NCBI GenBank assembly: GCA_037952775.1
Contig: JBANAY010000001.1
Span: 2,418,001-2,482,000 of the forward strand
Length of the DNA stretch: 64,000 bases
From: Clonostachys chloroleuca
Lineage: Eukaryota > Ascomycota > Sordariomycetes > Hypocreales > Bionectriaceae
Reading direction: 5' to 3'
A model generated the notes under the pieces. The model saw only the letters and a program-made list of their open reading frames with translations. It searched no databases and was not told the DNA's origin. Below are positions 26,201 to 39,362 of the stretch, in pieces. Position 1 is the stretch's first letter. Each line of letters begins with the position of its first letter. A program made the position numbers and the translations under genes.

Positions 26201-29200
26201 GGAATTCTGATCAGTAATCGTTGGAATAATGGCTATAGCAACCCAAGACGGCCAGCCATTGGTTGTACTAAGACAGGAGATTGGCACTACCACGCGACGA
26301 AAGAGTGTTAGCACTTCACCCACCGAGCACGTTTTGGGAAGCAGATCGCTTTCTCGAAATGGAACAAAGCGAATCACACCAGAAGGCTCAGGGCATGGCA
26401 TCTCATCTTGCACTACACTAGCCATTCCGGCTGGCCATTGACCTGTTGGTGGTATGATCCTTGTGTTGTAAGAGACATGCATGTAGCACCTCCAGGGGTC
26501 CTTTGTTCCGCTAACTATTGCTCTTTTGCCTATTTCGCCGTGGCTACAATTTCACCCGGCATAAAATAAGCATTCGAGAGACGGGGGCCCCTCGCAGTCT
26601 GAGAAACTCTTCGTCACTCTTAGACAGACGTAGTGGAAACGTGTTCGCCGTGTATCTTGTGTCTCCCAACTGATGGTGGCAGTGGCAGCGGCACAAGATG
26701 GCTTCCCTCATTTTCCCCAGCCCGAAGCCATCGCCCTAAATGGCTATAACATGTTCCGGTCTTGAAGAGACCCCGGGGCGTTGATGCAAGACCGAATCCT
26801 GCCTATTCGCTTGCTTGTGCGTCTGGCTGCATGCTGCGAGTCAGAGAGACCCCTCCAAAAGTTAATTACATTGCGTGGTACTGCCTGTGCCAGCGTAGCA
26901 TCGACCCTTTGGCTTCCGCTAACCCTCCCGGTCAATGTCCGATACTCCATGCCCGGCAGTACACTGGGGAAAGGAAGCCTACTTTGCGACCTTGTTGGCT
27001 TACGGTGCTTTCTCGGCCATCGTTCGAAGTGGACATGTCAGTAATATTTGGACGGGCAGGCAAGCATGTACTATGTAAGCAGACGCTGCAACAGCCCGGC
27101 TTCCACTCCGTACAAGCATCTATGCTCATTCTCTGACAAATGTAGGCGTACGTCTCTCCCAAATTCCCTCGTTTGGGCCTTGGGGTGTGATGTACATGGC
27201 TGATAGGGAGGGGTATTTTGCGAGTTGATAATAGAGTTCTCATTCGCGAGTGGGAAGAATCTATTACGCGTATCTGCTCCTCAACGGGCAGTCTGTATGG
27301 TGGATGGCGTCGCATGAGAGCATCCTTTGATGGGTTCAGATACGACCCCAACCCCATAAAACACTGGCTCTGGCCCGATGTAATGGTGAGATTTGAACAG
27401 AATGACAAGAATGTGACAAGGTATACTATGCACCTTGGGTCGCATCCATTTGTGTCTCGTCTGTTCGGTAGTACAGTACCATTGTTTAATGCGGATAGAC
27501 GCATGGATGAATGCTAACTAGTACCTGGTTAGCAGAAACCAGGTCGGTAGATTGATCTAAATGATGCACAAGGGCGCTGCCAGTAGTTGGGAGCGCGATG
27601 GACCAACTCAAACATCGATGCCGTTCCTAAGGTTTGATTCCGAGTACCTGGGTTAAGTTTTCCTCAATGAGGAACACATTCCGGAGCCAGTGATTAACTG
27701 GACGCTAGTTTCGTAGAGGGCGATGTATGACCCGTCGTCCTGGGACGAGAGAAGGGAGGGGGCGTGTGCGACCAGCTTTTGGTGCCAGACAGAAAATTCC
27801 TTCTGGGACGAAACCTTGAACCAGAGGACCAAACACCTTCCAGAGGGGGTTCTACAATTACAGCGCCGCCGGTGAAGGAGGTGAATAGACCACCGGTTGG
27901 ATCGATCTCGATGCATGGGGGGGCTGGAAGGCTTCAGCTCGTGGCGTAAGGTTTAGCCTTGCTCATGGCTGTCAACCCCTAGGAAGATAGCCGCGGTGCT
28001 GGGCGCTAGGATTGCTGAGTTTCAGCGTGGCAGAAGTCATGAGACTGGCGAGTGGGTGGTCGAAATGAGTAGGAGAGGCGCCTAGTAAAGGGGGTTTGGG
28101 GGCATTCTTCGGAATGTGCGAGCGGCGTAGGGCTGAGTTCTACATGCAGCAGGTTGAAGTGGCTGTTTGAGCCAATCCTTCCATCAGCAAGCTAGGGAGG
28201 GCGCATGAGATGGAAGAATTTCCCCAGCAGGACAGCACAGGGCGGCGCTTCAGTGGCCATTGATGTATGGCACACGCCGCCCTGACCTCGCCGCCCTGTT
28301 GACAGCGGCAATGCTATGGGTTTTGGCGATCCCCGTCCTCCTGACGGAGAGGGCGAGAATGGAAGGCACGGAAGACAGGCCGTCAAAGTGGTATCGAGGA
28401 ATCCTCCCGAATTCGTGCCTCGGGAACAGATCCGCACAGCGCACCTCGCCGTAGCACACCTTATTCCCACTTGGCAGAGATCCATTATTTGTTACCCAAC
28501 GGGGCAAGGCAGGGAAATCCACCAGCGTTGTCCAAACGGGACGAGTCGCAACTGGCTCGGTGGACTCCTTGCGAAGGAATGCAGAGTGGTATCCCGGATA
28601 GAGACGCCCAACCGTCGCGACGAGGATGCAGGACATCTTGCGAATAAGATCACTCATTCAACCCTAGTACGGGGCAGCTGAAGGATGCAAGGTTCTGTGT
28701 GTCTTGTCTCATTTTGGGTTGTGCTTGTGGCTTCGTCCAGAATCCATAGTATGAATTTTCTTTCCGTTCGTGGAAGTGATTGGGGGGGGGGGCTTGACCG
28801 CTGGTGCCTCACCTCACTTCAGGGCACACGTTCCCCTCCTTTTTGGCAGCTCTCTTGCTCATCCCTCAAGCTCCAACTCGGCGGACTTGATAGAGACGGG
28901 TTAAGGTCTGAAGGAAGGCTTCTTTTTGCCTTCCTTCCGACATCGAACTGGTGCAGGCTGTCTTTTCAGCTTCATCGTGCGTTAAACTACGTCTCACCCC
29001 TGAGAAAATCATAGCCAAGCAGGCTCTGGCGCCCCCAAGGACCAAAGCTACGTAATTTTAAGTCGCGCTCCCCACGAGGGCGGCGCAGGCAGCCATTCGG
29101 GGAATTGATGTGGCGTGTATGCAATAATGAGGATTGGCGGCAGTGCCTGACGAATCGAATCGGTGCTTGATCCCTTGGTCGCTGACTCGGGTGGCTCCCA

Positions 29201-32200
29201 GTCGTTACGCGAGAGGAGCGCGGCTAGTCAATTAATTGCTCCATCAGTCAAGCGACAAGTCAGTCAGTCAGGTCGCTAGCAAAAGCACTCTCGAGGGTCA
29301 GCTCCTCACGGATGAAACATTCGGGATTGCGGTTTGGCGATGGGTCTGGTCGGGCCAGCACGGGAGGGACTGTGCTGTAGCACCTTGTCCAGGCACCTAG
29401 GACAGGGCTCTGACTGAGGCAAACAGCCTGTTTGGCACGCACATGTTCAGTGAGGGAGGTTGCATTGCACAGCACAGCACAGGGAAGACACTGGCACCGG
29501 CACTGCACTAGCGCTACCACCTGCCTTGCACCTGCCGTCTGAGGTGCGGGTCTTCGCAGGCATCTTGCTGGCTGGTTGGCTGGCTGGCCAGCAGGGAAGG
29601 TACATTCGTGCATTGTAGCAGCCGGTGGCCGAAAAGCTTAAGGGAGTGATCATTCTTCACTGATCCTCAGCGCTATGATTGAGAGGGTCTGAGGCCCGGC
29701 CTAACCACGTGTCGTCTAGTCGAACGGCTGCGACTAGCAGCTTTCTGGCCAACCAGCCACAGGCCTCGTTTGGCATTAATTTTCACCACGGCGCCGTGGC
29801 CCTCCCCATGCATGACGCTCCACCCGCTTGTGTACTGTGCATGCTCTAGTAGTGCGCTTCGAAGGGTAGTCGGTCGCTAGTCCTATATCTTTGCTTTTCC
29901 CGTCTGCCAACTGGAGCCATTAGCAGTGTCTGCTCGCCGTCTATCACATTTTCCACATGCACGCTTCTTCTTCTGGCGAAAAAGGGAAACAAAAGAAACG
30001 AGCTGCAAATTAGAAGATCAAGGCGTCGGCTAGCCACCAGCATCAGCGACAGCGAACCTGCCCATCCTTCAAACCGGCCAGGGTTCCCGCCCTTTCCCTT
30101 TCCGTGTTGTCGTTGCCTTCGCTATTATTCCAATTTGAGGAAATCAAACATATATTGTGGATTATCGTCTAATACCTAGCAGGTTTGCTCGGTTTCTGAC
30201 ATCTCATTTGTGCCCCATAGCGGTAGTTTCAGAAGCGGCCCCATAATGCGACTGCTATTACGAGGAACTTTTTCTGGCCCCTACATATGTTGCTGACTTC
30301 TTTGTTTTCCCTCGTACTTATTACTTGCTTTGTATTGCCGCCAAGATGAGAGAAGTAATTAAGAACAAAAGGAATCACCGTCACGCGACTTCAGCTGCCA
30401 ATCTGTCAAGGGATACATCATATTGCTGTCATGGCGGCGCCAATTTCTGTAAAACATCGAAAATGGCAATGCTACCACATGCATGTTAGTGACGAGCCAG
30501 CAAGTACACAGTGGGAAAACACCCGCCAAAACGACCCGAGATAGACGCCCCAGTTTCCCTATGTATTCGACCAGGGCAAGGCCACGAGGTGCGGACTCTC
30601 TTTCGAGTGACAAGCTTTCCAGTCAAAGATCAAGGCAGTTGGTAAAACAGGAAGGGATGTGCATGATTTCCTGGGGTCATGCTGTGGTTTGGGCTGGCCT
30701 GGTGTCGGCTGACGGCTGTCAACCTCCCCAAGGTTCCCCGTGGTTATCGCCGAACAGCGTGTGCACGCTATTGATGGCAGTAAAGGCCAATCCTTGTTCA
30801 GGGGGAGGGGGACGCCGAGATTAAACCATTCCCCTTCTGCAGGCGGGTACAATAAATCCAGAGCCGATCGGATGGCTAGTACCCCGGGCGACTGATTAGA
30901 TAGATGCACGCACATAGAAATCCTGCTATGCATGGAGCGGTGGGTTGTTGAAAATCTTTGAGTCTTGTTCGTGTGGCTCGAAAAACGTCCTTCTTGCCAC
31001 TGCGATCCTGCCTCAGGTGGCAGCGTCTCGAGGCGAGCGGCGATGCAGTGCCATTCTTGCGACCCTAACGCGTGTCGCAGGAGGGTTCAAGGACCTCGCT
31101 GGTTTGTGGCTTTTCTGGGTGGTTCATTCAATTGTGGTGTGGTGCACTAAGCGTCAGCCACATGCACTCGGCCATGTGCTAAACCACACTCTACCCTCTT
31201 TTTGTATGTGTGGTGCGCGTCGCTTCTTGGAAGCTGCCGCACTGGCCTCACGTGGCTGCGGAAGATCGCGTGTATGCACAAACCATATGGGGGGGCGTGA
31301 AATTGGAATGGGTACCTGGTACTTAGCAGATGGCCTAAGATGGCTGCTGCTGGGTGCTGGGGACCAAAGTAGGGTCTACATTAGCCTTTGTGCACTGCAC
31401 AATCGCGATTGATCTCCAAGGAACAATACACGGACTTCAAACCACCATCCATTTCCTGTGCAATTGCAGCAAGTGTCTTGTCTTCAATAACTCGATACTC
31501 CTAGTGCGTCCATTGCTGTCGTGAAAACGGACACGTGCTCGGCGACCACTCATGCTGAATTCGTCAGATCGATTGACTGAATGATGCAGGCTACCATTTG
31601 CTTGCCCCGGGAGCACTAAGCAATCATACCGGGATTTGATTGGGATGAGTTCTTTGGGAAAACGCTGCATGAAAGCCACAGCACCCTACCTTGCGTATTG
31701 AAGCACGAAGCACTGATCGCCAAGGTTGCTTCGACCTGCGCACACACCCGCGCCCAGTAAACGAAGGGAGAATATTTCTATTGTCGAGAAGAGCCCAGTG
31801 CATATTTCATTTCTCCCTCCCAGGGCCTCGATTCTGCACGATCCCAACTGCCGGTTGACGAATAACCCCAGTGTGTGTTCCCACCCCGATACCGCCTGGG
31901 TGGTGTGGCGATTCACAAGAGTGAGCGGCATTCCTGCAACTCACCTGAAGTGTACTTCGTACAATGTGGTGCTAAGATTTGGGTCCCGTAAAGGCGTTCC
32001 ATCGGAAGTTTATTCTACCAGTGGGATGGATGGCTTGTTATCTGTTAAAACCTCAACGGTGCATAACAATGGGCAGATTGCCAAGTTGCAACGGCTTTTT
32101 TTCCACGGAGCAAGTCTCCTGACTGCTACCCTCATAGCATCATTTTGCCTGCCAGCTGCGTCGCAGGCCCTTGTAGCACGCACCACATATGTCTTGCAGC

Positions 32201-34300
32201 CATAAGAGGAAATCGAACCACGGCAAGAATGCGGCGGAAAACCTAGTAGGCATGGCATCTTTGAGTTAATCGAAGTTTTTCGGTGCTGAAAAGAGACGTC
32301 CCCGTCCTATATCCAATCACGGCGGAGCCCCCAACGCGAGACCTTACTGGCAATGGCCTAGGCCTTCCGACTAGCAAAATTGGTGGACGTACTTTATTGT
32401 AGGAGCCACGGCTTAGATGCATGAGGAGAGGCGAGGGACGGATTTGTCGCACCTTCCCACTCGCAGTAACTCGAGCGAAAAGTACCTCCTGCTCTGCCGT
32501 GGCACCAGGCCACATTGGTGCTGGGTACCTTGCGTTGTACGCTGCCCACCATTTGCCTCTTTTACATTGCTCTGCTTCCTTGTCGGACTCTCCATGTGCC
32601 CTTCCATGAGCCCACCAACAAAGTTACGCGATGGATGGGGGTGTACGGTCGGCGTCGACGCGCCGTGGGCAGTTCGTCGGAGGGTCAGCAAATGCCGATC
32701 CCATGTGCTGAGAAGCCACGAGGAAAAAGGAGCGGACACGTTCATATGCCATCATCTTAATCAAGATGGTGGCTAGGGAGGTGGAGGAGGGGGGCGAAGC
32801 TACCCGGCCAAGGCTTCTCGTTTGCTGCCACCACCCGCCTTACTTACGTAAGGCTGCTCAAGGTAGAGCGGTACTTTGGCACATGGGTCGGTTCACGGCT
32901 AAGGGAACCTAAAGCTGATGTACTCGCTGCCTTGAGACCTATTAGGCAGGAGCAAATTGTGCACACCCGACGGCTCAGGGGCAAGGGGAATGGCTGCTTA
33001 TGATGGGGACCTTGATTGCCCAGTCGGGTGCAAGGTACGGGGTGAGCTAGTACCCTCCTCTGCGTGCTTCCCACGCGTGCGCAGGTCACTGCTACACAGG
33101 CGTGGCTGGCTCCTGCAATTCCTGTCCGGGGTGTGGTAGCCAGAGCGCTCGGAGCCCGCGACGAGGCCCCATCCTGGCACAGTGAGAGCGTGCACCACCA
33201 CCCCATGCTTCCCGTTGCCACAGGGTACTTTTTGTCGTCCTCGTTGTCGTCCTCGCGCTCTCCTTGGCTGGCTGGGCAATTTTGCACTGTGTGTTTGAGG
33301 TGGGAAGTTGGAATACCTTTTTATGTACGTCGCCATGGATGGCTTGCCGTGTTACGGCTGTGGAGGTCTGGTCTTGGATGTACCGTAATTATATGGCTGA
33401 GCGGGTGAGTCCAGACCACCCGGCCATTGTACCTCTCAGTCGATCCCTGGCGATGCGCACGTTTAAAGGGAGCCGAGGAATTCAGATGACGGCCAGTGGT
33501 AGAGACTGGACAACGTGCCCAGAGGCCCCCAAGGTTGTGTGATCTGTTCGTGCCAGCCCAGAGATCCAGTCCCCATCAGCACTGTAGGCCCCATCGCTAC
33601 AGGGCAGGCAGGCCAGCAGGCAGGCAGGCCGCCCCAGTCGCTGCCCCCCTGTGCGTGCCCCGCCCTACTTGTCTCGTCCCGTCTTCCACTCCCCCAAATT
33701 GGAGTTGTGCACCCCCCTCCCCCGGAGCCTTTAGAGAGAGATGACACCCCAATATGCTTGAGCACAACCACCCCCTAAGAGCGCTAGTTCTCTCTCGTTG
33801 CGTTTAGTCCACCACCTCATCCAAGCGTGAGGTCCATTACTTACTGGTGTCGCTCGCTCCCTTTCCTCATTCTGCATCTCATTCCCACCTCTCGACTCGA
33901 ACCAAATGGTAGACCGCAGCACACGTTGATCGAATCGCCCGCATCTCGATCCTCGAGTCCGTTTCGAGGGCCTCTCCTCAATCAACTAGACAGCCTGATC
34001 ATATGTCGGCCTCCCCTCGCTAGATCTATTCCTCGAACCGTCCTGCTTTGCGCCGCCATTGGCCCAATTCAACCCACGCCCGACCTCTGCGATCCTCCCG
34101 AGATTGAGTTTTGGGACCTCAGGATCTATCACGGCATTCACTTCGCATTCTCTTCAACTCGGCCGAGCCTCAATTCGCTTCTTCTAATTCTTGCAATATT
34201 CTAGCTCATGGTCTAGAACTGAGAGAAAAAAGTTCCATTTGTCTTTCACCATACCTATATACCCAGCGCAGCTCAACCCACATTACTTGCAGGCGATATC
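23230..34300. other. second gene desert, 11 kb
   Basis: No coding sequence is supported between PEX5 and the bHLH gene. Open frames are short, overlap on both strands and have no recognisable domain. The longest (for example 30945-31412 on +, 155 codons) are Cys/Gly/Arg-rich and look random. Composition is balanced GC, not the AT-rich state of RIP-mutated transposons. Visible low-complexity features are a G run at about 28782-28791, GTCA/TCAG and TGGC repeats near 29260-29590, and GGCAGGCA repeats near 33600-33635. The last 500 bp are CT-rich, as expected for the promoter and leader of the bHLH gene. Confidence 0.6.
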
Positions 34301-35889
34301 ATGGATGCGCACGTTCACCCTCGACCACAGCTTCCCAAAGCTGCTGGACTGTCCAACATTCTTAATGAGGATCCTTCTTCAACCAATGGTCCTCCGCCCC
34401 AGCTGCGTGACTCTGGGTTCTATTCGACCACGGACACAGCCAGCAAACGTACTTGCAGACCTTAGTCCAGACCTGCCGAAGACAGCGAGACTAACACGTG
34501 AATCTAGATACCTCTGCTACGTCCTTCAGCGTCAGCAGCCTGAGCCCGGCCGCTTCAGCCTATCAGTCCTCCGCCGACAAGACCCCTTCGCCCGTGGCCG
34601 GTAATATGATTCCTCAGGCTATTGTTTCTCCGGCTGCAGGCCACATGAGCGTTGCCTCTATCATGGCGCCTAATACACCGGGTGTTTCTGAACATCGACG
34701 GCTCGAACACTCAGCATCAATGGAATCAACACAGACTGGCACTACTTTGGGAGAGAACCTTATGCCGGGGACAATGTCTCGACGTGAGAGCGTCGACAGC
34801 CGAATCAACCAGGGCCTGAGCGATATGAGACTCGGTAACTCGCCTTATGCTAGCCAAAACCATTCAACAACCTCTATCCAGAACAGCCTCCACCAACAAC
34901 GCAACCCTCGCTCCGGTCTTGACACACCCTCGATCCACCGAATTTCTAATGGCTACCAGCCCAGCGCCGACCGAAACCCCGAATCAAAGACCGTCAGAAC
35001 CGCACCGGCAATTACAGGCCCAGCAACTGGGACTATCGCCCGAGCAGCCGAGCCAACCAAGGGTCAAGCTTGGGCTTTCCCTGAGGAGGAGCTTGGTCGC
35101 GGAAACCAATCTGGAGTGTACGACACCTCGCGACGAAGCAGCTTTTCCGAATCGGTCGCTAGCAGCCAATTTACCGCCGACTCTCGACTCCCTCCCGGGC
35201 AGCGAAGGTTGGAGGATGGGGCCTCGCCCCCTTCGCTCAACGACTATTCTGTCCATCACCACTCTCTGCAGCACAGGCAGCTAAGCGATCTTCAGGCCCA
35301 GGATGGTATTACTGGTGCACAGCCGTACAGCCGCACTCCTGAGCTCCGAGTGAGCCACAAGCTCGCCGAGCGCAAGAGACGAACGGAAATGAAGGAGCTT
35401 TTCGACGCCCTGCGAGACGAGATGCCGCAGGAACGGGGCTCAAAGGCATCCAAATGGGAAATTCTCACCAAAGGTAGGTTGAGATCTTGTTAACTGCGAT
35501 GACGGTTGGAGCGATGCTGACATGTGTTTCCCTTGGCAGCTATCAACGAACATCGTGCCCAGAAGGAGTGTATCAAGACCCTCCAAGCTCGATGCCACTC
35601 GGTGATGTCAGAGAATGAGATGCTGCGACGCGAGCTACAGTCCATGCGTGTAGGCGGAGGCCAATATCGACCAGACACAGCGCAACCGCAGCAAATGCCT
35701 CCGGCAGCAGCCCCAGCCCAACCTTCGGCACAAGCTCCTTACGTTGGCGAGCATTTTTCTGGCGCAAGCCGTACCGAACTTCCACCTCTACGATCCATCA
35801 GCAACAGTGTTCCAAACGGACCCGAGTCCATGACGGGAGTTCAGTACGAGGCCCCTGGTGTCAATGGATATCGACCAGAGAGATACTAG
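34301..35889 (+). CDS. basic helix-loop-helix transcription factor
   Basis: Three exons, 34301-34448, 34508-35473 and 35540-35889, with introns of 59 and 66 bp, give 487 residues. The N-terminus MDAHVHPRPQLPKAAGLSNI, together with a Ser/Pro-rich middle, matches a conserved filamentous-fungal bHLH family. Public annotations of that family often carry the odd label 'GlcD gamma', which I would not take as functional. The basic region and helix 1 lie at about 331-355 (SHKLAERKRRTEMKELFDAL, with the His/Glu/Arg pattern of E-box binders). A loop follows, then helix 2 (WEILTKAINEH), split by intron 2, and a leucine-rich coiled extension to about 415. The C-terminus is Pro/Ala/Gln-rich. It should bind CANNTG sites as a dimer in the nucleus. 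Its targets are unknown. A long CT-rich leader precedes the start. Confidence 0.88.
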
Positions 35890-37429
35890 GCGGCTTCACC
35901 AATTCCGGGGGAGCAATCACAGCCCCTGTTACCATTCTGTTTTAACAGCTTTAACGACGGACATAACGATCAGCCAGATGCATATGATACACTTTGCCTT
36001 GCGATCTGAGCACTTGGGACTCGAAGCGATATATGATCTTGATAATGACTTCTTGTCATGAGAATCGACAAACATACAGAAGCCTTCGATACCCAAAGGG
36101 TTTTTTTTCTTCTTCCTTTTCTTTCTGTGCTATTAGAGATTCATTTTCTATCTTTGATAATTTTCCTTGCATTCATCTTGATATCATTACCTCATATGAG
36201 GTTACTTACCACCACCCCAGCCTGGGTGGGCTGGAAATGTTTATTTGGCCTGACAAGAGGCCCAGCACGGTCATCACCAACTTATTTTTTTCCATTTTAA
36301 ATTATACCATTACGATGAGGGAATCAAAGGGAGATTTGGGTGTCATGCGCGCCTAGAGGCGTCAACTGGTGTACAAGGCTACCCCCGTCAATTGAACAAC
36401 TTAAAAAAAGAGGAGGATCCGTGGCAGACGACATGTTTTCTGGACGGGCCTCAAGGTTTACTGGCTTGGGCAGATGCTACTTTTTGGTTCTACTGGGGAG
36501 GATTTGACGCTGGAAATGCGAAGGGGAAGCGACAGCGTTGGCGGGTGGCGAGAACAGAGACATGGGAGGTGTATATACCCTGTTGGTTTTTTTCTCTTGT
36601 GTGGTCTGGCGAGACGGGTGTTCATACACAAAACAACACTGCTAGGGCTGTTGTGTCTGGCCTGAGAGTGGGAGCAGGTGTGAGGCATGATCAAATTTAT
36701 GTATATGCGGAGCATCGAGCAGGGATTTCATGGTAGTAGTAGCGTTCTTGTTTTATCAAGACGTGATTCAATATAGAACAGACACTTTTTGAATGTACAA
36801 ATGTGCGTCCAAACAGGAATGACATGAGCGAACCTGTGACATGCGTGAGTGGCGATCAAATCGTCGTGTTGCTCATGTTCTGATAGCCCGATGGTCTGGA
36901 GCAGACACATGGCTGTAGCCGGAGATCAGCCACCTGACCCTCACACGGCACCACGCAGCACAAGACACAACCCGGGAAGAGAGAGGTCTTCGGCGGGCCG
37001 AGACTGGCCATGGCGATGGTAAAGTAATGTGACCTGGGGATGGCGCGGAGCGGAGGAATGCTGGCATCGGCGGAGTTTGCGGGTCTTAGATCTGCCCGTC
37101 CGCCCGCCTGGTTCCAAGAATGCGCCAGACGCAGGCGCAAAGGCACGAGCAAAGTCCGTCAGTTGCGGGGTTTGGTTCCAGATGCAGCGGTTTGGGTGGG
37201 GCTTGTGCCTGAAGACTTGCGGACTCGAACCGCAGATCCAGACCGGCATCAGCGGAGAATGAGACTTGTTAACTCCAGCTCACAGCTTCAGGGGCCCCGA
37301 GACCAGCGGAATTGAACGACGCGCGAACAAGCAATCAGACCGCCCGCCGCCATTCTCTGGGCCGGGTCAATTCCTCTTCTTTCAACCAACCGCATCGTGC
37401 CTCTGCCCGTGGTTGAACAGGCCTACATA
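35890..37429. other. intergenic, 1.5 kb
   Basis: This is the 3' flank of the bHLH gene and the promoter of the next Zn2Cys6 gene. No coding sequence is supported. T-rich tracts near 36100-36300 probably belong to the bHLH 3' region. A minus-strand T-arm-like sequence at 37202-37218 is discussed among rejected items. Confidence 0.55.
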
Positions 37430-39119
37430 ATGGATCCCTTCAACGCCTTCAACCTTTCTGCAACCTCCATGGACTCAACGTCGATGCCAGCCACTGCCGC
37501 GTCGCGCCAGAAGAGCTGCAACGCCTGTGTAAGAGGCAAGCGCCGCTGCGACAAGTCCTATCCCAAGTGCACCCGGTGTGCCGCCAAGGGGCTGGACTGT
37601 GTCTACCACAAGGTGCCGCCTGTCCGCCCATTGAGGGCGACCAGCAATCACAACGCCACCAGTGCTAGCAACCTCAGCCATCATCTTCATACTGCGCCGG
37701 CAGTCACCGTGCAGGACTCGCCCGAGGACGGGAGCGGGAGCGACCACGACCCGCATCCCGACTTTGACATGGACGGCCTGGACTTTGTAGGCTTCGGATC
37801 GTCATCGTCAGGCCCGCACAGCTCCAGCTCGGGCTCGACGTCCGCGACCCCCGGGACGACTCTGGAGCTCGACTCCGCCAACCTGGACTTCTCCGTCGTC
37901 GACCTGCTCAACGGCGCCGACGTCCCCGGCAGCAGCATCTGGTCCCTGCCGCCGTTCGGGGAGCCCAAGGCGGACTTCCCTGCCCCTATCCACCACATGC
38001 CCACCCTCCAGCCGCGGGCGCAGGTCATCCGCCGCGACCTCTCCGCGCTCTCCTGCAACACCAACGAGGACGAGTGCCTGACCGTCGACCCGCTGCTGAT
38101 CCACGACCCCCAGAGCAGGGTCGGCTTCGTGCTCAAATACATCACCAACCTGCACCTCACCTTCGCCCAGACGCGCGCGCTGCCCTTCCTCCACACGCGG
38201 CTGTACCGGAGCAACCTGCCGCGCACCGTCATGTCGGCGTTCTGCGCGGCGACGACGTATGCCAACCGCACGGAGTCCACCAAGGCCTGGACGTACAACC
38301 TGATCGCCCAGGCCACCTCGGACATTCAGAAGGACGGGGCCAAGGCGGAGACGGCCATGGACAAGCTGGCCAGGACCCAGGCGCTGGTCATTGTCGAGAC
38401 GATCCGGGTGTTTGACGGCGACTTCTCGCTGCGCCATTCCGCCGGCAAGGACAGGCATATTCTGCTCGAGTGGCATCATGAGCTCGACAGGATAAGGGAG
38501 GATATGGAGATTGAGCTTGGAACGCCAGATGTTGCGTCCAGGGAACACCCCCCGCTACTTGGGATGTGAGTATTTTGCCTCTAGTCATCAGACACATGGA
38601 ATCATTGACTAACATTGGTGCTTGGACAGTCCTGGATTCTCATCGAGAGCTTGCGCCGAACCTGCATCACGGTGGCGTCTTTCCTTTGCATGGTGCACAT
38701 CCTGGAATCCACAATTCGTATGTTTCACCTGGTTCACAGTCCTGTGGCATCTTAGTAGCTAGCTAACCACGGCAACGAGCAGCCCCTATGGAAATTTGGA
38801 AAACCAGTATGCTATTCACAGCGTCGAAGCGGCTCTGGTCCGCTGGCACTTCGGTCGAGTTCTACCAGGCTTGGCGCGAGGACCCCCAGTGGTACATCAG
38901 AGACAACAAATTCGACGAGTTCTGGCAATATGCGCGACCAGAGGATCTGGATGAGTTCACGAGGCTTCTCCTGATAACGTAAGTAGCATTCATCTCTTGC
39001 CTTTTAATTGGCTCTTCATTAAGTAGAGAATTCCTTCAACTAATTCTGTGGATTATAGACAAGTTGGTCATGATGGAGTAGAACATTTTCTTCAGGGCGA
39101 GTCGGTCCCCGTCGCATGA
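37430..39119 (+). CDS. Zn2Cys6 transcription factor with apparent -1 frameshift
   Basis: Exons are 37430-38565, 38630-38717, 38783-38978 and 39059-39119. They would encode about 493 residues once a single missing base is allowed for. The zinc cluster is at Cys30, 33, 40, 47, 50 and 57 (SCNACVRGKRRCDKSYPKC). An acidic, Ser-rich linker follows, then a C-terminal helical domain. At the end of exon 1 the frame meets TGA at 38567. The donor GTGAGT at 38566 and the acceptor at 38629 are clearly real, but exon 2 then continues in the wrong frame. Adding one C to the C6 run at 38548-38553 gives TWDSWILIESLRRT across the junction, the normal family sequence. Exons 2-4 are well conserved and end in a typical VGHDGVEHFLQGE tail. 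So this is either an assembly error or a recent lesion. The gene is convergent with the oxidoreductase gene, 243 bp away. Confidence 0.78.
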
Positions 39120-39362
39120 GATGGGAAGCCACCACTTGTTTTCTTCTTGTACGGGACGGGGGCCTGAGTCATATGGCCAATGTTATGAATGGAAATGAAT
39201 CAACCACTAATTGGGTAAACCTGGTATGGCTACACAGGACGGCATATGGAGTTCTTTTTGTCTTTTTTTTCCATTAATATGTAAAATTTCAATCTACAGG
39301 ACACACTTTCCTCCTAACTCGGGACACAACGAAATGGTGCAGGCTTGGTTTGGTTGTTTCAA

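Noticed and set aside
33595..33640. A CRISPR-like or coding repeat in the GGCAGGCA tract.
   Set aside because: It is simple-sequence slippage with no spacers and no reading-frame pattern.
37195..37275. A minus-strand tRNA: TGCGG-TTCGAGT-CCGCA at 37202-37218 is a perfect T-arm with a B-box.
   Set aside because: The upstream 60 bases give no proper A-box, D-arm or anticodon arm, and the acceptor strands pair only in part.
37687..38548. Minus-strand frames of 212 and 246 codons opposite the second Zn2Cys6 factor.
   Set aside because: These are antisense shadows of a GC-rich coding exon with no domain content.
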